Shown here in pieces: positions 5,614 to 6,554 of a DNA stretch of 6,554 bases (position 1 is its first letter; each line of letters begins with the position of its first letter). The notes beneath the pieces were generated by a model. The model saw nothing but the letters and a program-made list of their open reading frames with translations. It had not been told where the DNA came from and made no database searches. A program made the translations under genes and the position numbers. The stretch is from Propionibacteriaceae bacterium (GTDB lineage: Bacteria > Actinomycetota > Actinomycetes > Propionibacteriales > Propionibacteriaceae). The stretch spans positions 1 through 6,554 of the forward strand of contig JAICEV010000213.1 of the NCBI GenBank assembly GCA_025923975.1, read 5' to 3'.

Positions 5614-6065
5614 ACGGATGCCCGCAGGCGCGCTGCAACGCGTTCCGCTGCCCTGCGTCCCGCCCGCTGCCGGATCAAACCCTCCTTAGCCACACCCCTG
5701 ACGCGGATCCTGGTCGATGCCGCCGTCGTGGCGACGAGCTGCAACGTCACAAGGGCCGGGTTGAGGTTTTCCGCTCCAGATCCGACGACAGCGCGTAGCT
5801 CGTGCTTGTCGCCGGCGAGCCGAGTTTCATCGACCGGTTCGCCGAGTGAAGAGAGGACCCACCCAGCGAGCGCCAGCGCCTCCTCCGGCGGCAACGCGAG
5901 AACGAGCTCTATCTCGTGGACGTCTTCCGGCAGCAGCCGGGCGGCAAGCCCGGCGCCCAACCGTCCGCCACTGGCACCCGGTAGTCCACTGCCACGCCAG
6001 CCGCTGCGCCAGCCCAGCCAGCCGAGCCGGTTGACCAGGATTTCCTCTTCTTCGTCGTAAGGCAA
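5610..6065 (-). CDS. Uncharacterised 151-aa protein between alkA and azlC
   Basis: I do not recognise this family. The N-terminal 45 residues are acidic at first (PYDEEEEI), then rich in Gly, Trp and Arg. The rest looks folded: a strand (EIELVLALP), a helix (PEEALALAGWVLSSLG), polar turns, strands (HELRAVVG, ALVTLQLVA, RIRVRGVA) and a basic C-terminal helix (RQRAGRRAAERVAARLRA). An alpha/beta order with a long last helix could suit a helix-grip fold, but that is a guess. There is no signal peptide or membrane segment. The start is a TTG at 6065, with AGGT 8 bases upstream inside alkA. A TTG at 5960 would give a shorter 116-aa product lacking the Gly-rich part. The reading frame is the same as alkA, separated only by its TAG stop and one codon. 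Its stop overlaps the azlC ATG. Codon bias and tight packing support a real gene. Confidence 0.72.
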   Translation of the reverse strand: MPYDEEEEILVNRLGWLGWRSGWRGSGLPGASGGRLGAGLAARLLPEDVHEIELVLALPPEEALALAGWVLSSLGEPVDETRLAGDKHELRAVVGSGAENLNPALVTLQLVATTAASTRIRVRGVAKEGLIRQRAGRRAAERVAARLRASV

Positions 6066-6068
6066 CGG

Positions 6069-6554
6069 CTACGACCTGCCGCGCGTCGCGTACGGCGTGT
6101 GCGTTGGCAGCGTCATGCGTGGTGCGCGGCGAGGCGAGCGCTTGCCGACCATGGACAGCAACATCTGTACCCGGAAGCGGTGTCCGCGATACGGCTCCAG
6201 GATCTCCAGGCAGGCGTCGTCGTCAAGCTGCTTCCCGGTGAGGGCGTAGGTGATGTCTCTGCCGACGTGATAGTCGCCGATGCTCCACGCATCCGGATCA
6301 CCATGTGCGCGCTGTCGTACCTCTGCCGACGTCCACGGCCCGACCCCAGGGAAGCTGCGCAATGCCCGATCCGCCTGCTCGTACGACCAGCACAGCGTGC
6401 GTTCCAACGCGCCGGCCCGGCTCGCGGTCCGGACCAGGGTGCCGCTCCGCCGTTGCTCGACTCCGGCGGCGAGAAAGCGCCAGCTGGGCACTCGGGACCA
6501 CACCTCGGGTGTCGGCGGCAGATACATGCCGTACGCCGCAGAGCCGGGCTCCCG
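6069..6554 (-). CDS. DNA-3-methyladenine glycosylase II (AlkA-like), C-terminal part
   Basis: This is a base-excision repair enzyme of the HhH-GPD superfamily, which removes alkylated purines from DNA. The frame is open to the right edge, so the N-terminal half of a protein of about 300 aa is missing. The visible 161 residues contain the helix-hairpin-helix LRSFPGVGPWTSAEV and, about 16 residues later, SIGDYHVGR, whose Asp aligns with catalytic Asp238 of E. coli AlkA (DDYLIKQ). LEPYRGHRFRVQMLL and a tail with RRAPRM are typical of actinobacterial members. The Met at 6527 is unlikely to be the start: codons upstream to 6554 (EPGSAAYG) continue as in relatives that have a GlyxPxPPTPE-like region before the domain. 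It is the first visible gene of the operon and ends in TAG three bases before the next start codon. The family call is firm, the exact damage specificity not. Confidence 0.88.
   Translation of the reverse strand, partial: REPGSAAYGMYLPPTPEVWSRVPSWRFLAAGVEQRRSGTLVRTASRAGALERTLCWSYEQADRALRSFPGVGPWTSAEVRQRAHGDPDAWSIGDYHVGRDITYALTGKQLDDDACLEILEPYRGHRFRVQMLLSMVGKRSPRRAPRMTLPTHTPYATRGRS

Noticed and set aside
5165..5689. 174-aa plus-strand frame opposite azlC
   Set aside because: It is the antisense of a clear membrane protein gene, with no motifs and no upstream signals.
1..6554. Search for mobile elements, CRISPR arrays, tRNA genes and toxin-antitoxin pairs
   Set aside because: No transposase motifs, terminal inverted repeats, regularly spaced repeats, tRNA-like cloverleaf or small overlapping gene pairs of that kind were seen on either strand.

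Overview
The window looks like a piece of a high-GC actinobacterial chromosome. The evidence is the strong G/C wobble bias in most genes, GTG and TTG starts, and protein families typical of soil actinomycetes: a DHA2-type MFS exporter, an actinobacterial-style AlkA, AzlCD, a pyridoxal-reductase-like aldo/keto reductase and a polysaccharide pyruvyl transferase. I cannot name the genus. There is no phage, insertion sequence, CRISPR array, tRNA or rRNA.

Layout from left to right. (1) 1-149, minus: first 49 codons of an MFS drug exporter. It is preceded by a good -35/-10 pair that is bracketed by two copies of a 19-bp repeat, a likely repressor site. (2) 249-1688, minus: a polysaccharide pyruvyl transferase with a C-terminal basic coiled coil. 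(3) 1865-2740, plus: a metallo-beta-lactamase-fold hydrolase with a complete two-metal site. (4) 2782-3306, minus: a VOC-fold protein resembling extradiol dioxygenases and glyoxalases. (5) 3444-4400, plus: an aldo/keto reductase. (6) 4401-4558: a gap with a 12-bp palindrome and a possible scrap of a LysR-type regulator. (7) 6554 down to 4559, minus: a tightly packed operon, alkA-like glycosylase (cut by the window edge), an unknown 151-aa protein, azlC, azlD. The junctions are a 3-bp gap and two ATGA overlaps.

Genes 2-5 alternate in strand, so each probably has its own promoter. The MBL hydrolase, VOC protein and aldo/keto reductase are each of a type used to handle reactive or aromatic small molecules, but nothing in the sequence proves that they share a pathway. 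The right-hand operon combines DNA repair (alkA), an unknown protein and a branched-chain amino acid exporter. Its spacing says the genes are cotranscribed, while the functional link is unclear.

I see no convincing new multi-gene system. The items most worth a second look are the paired operator repeats before the MFS gene, the unknown protein that lies in frame behind the alkA stop codon, and the possible LysR remnant.
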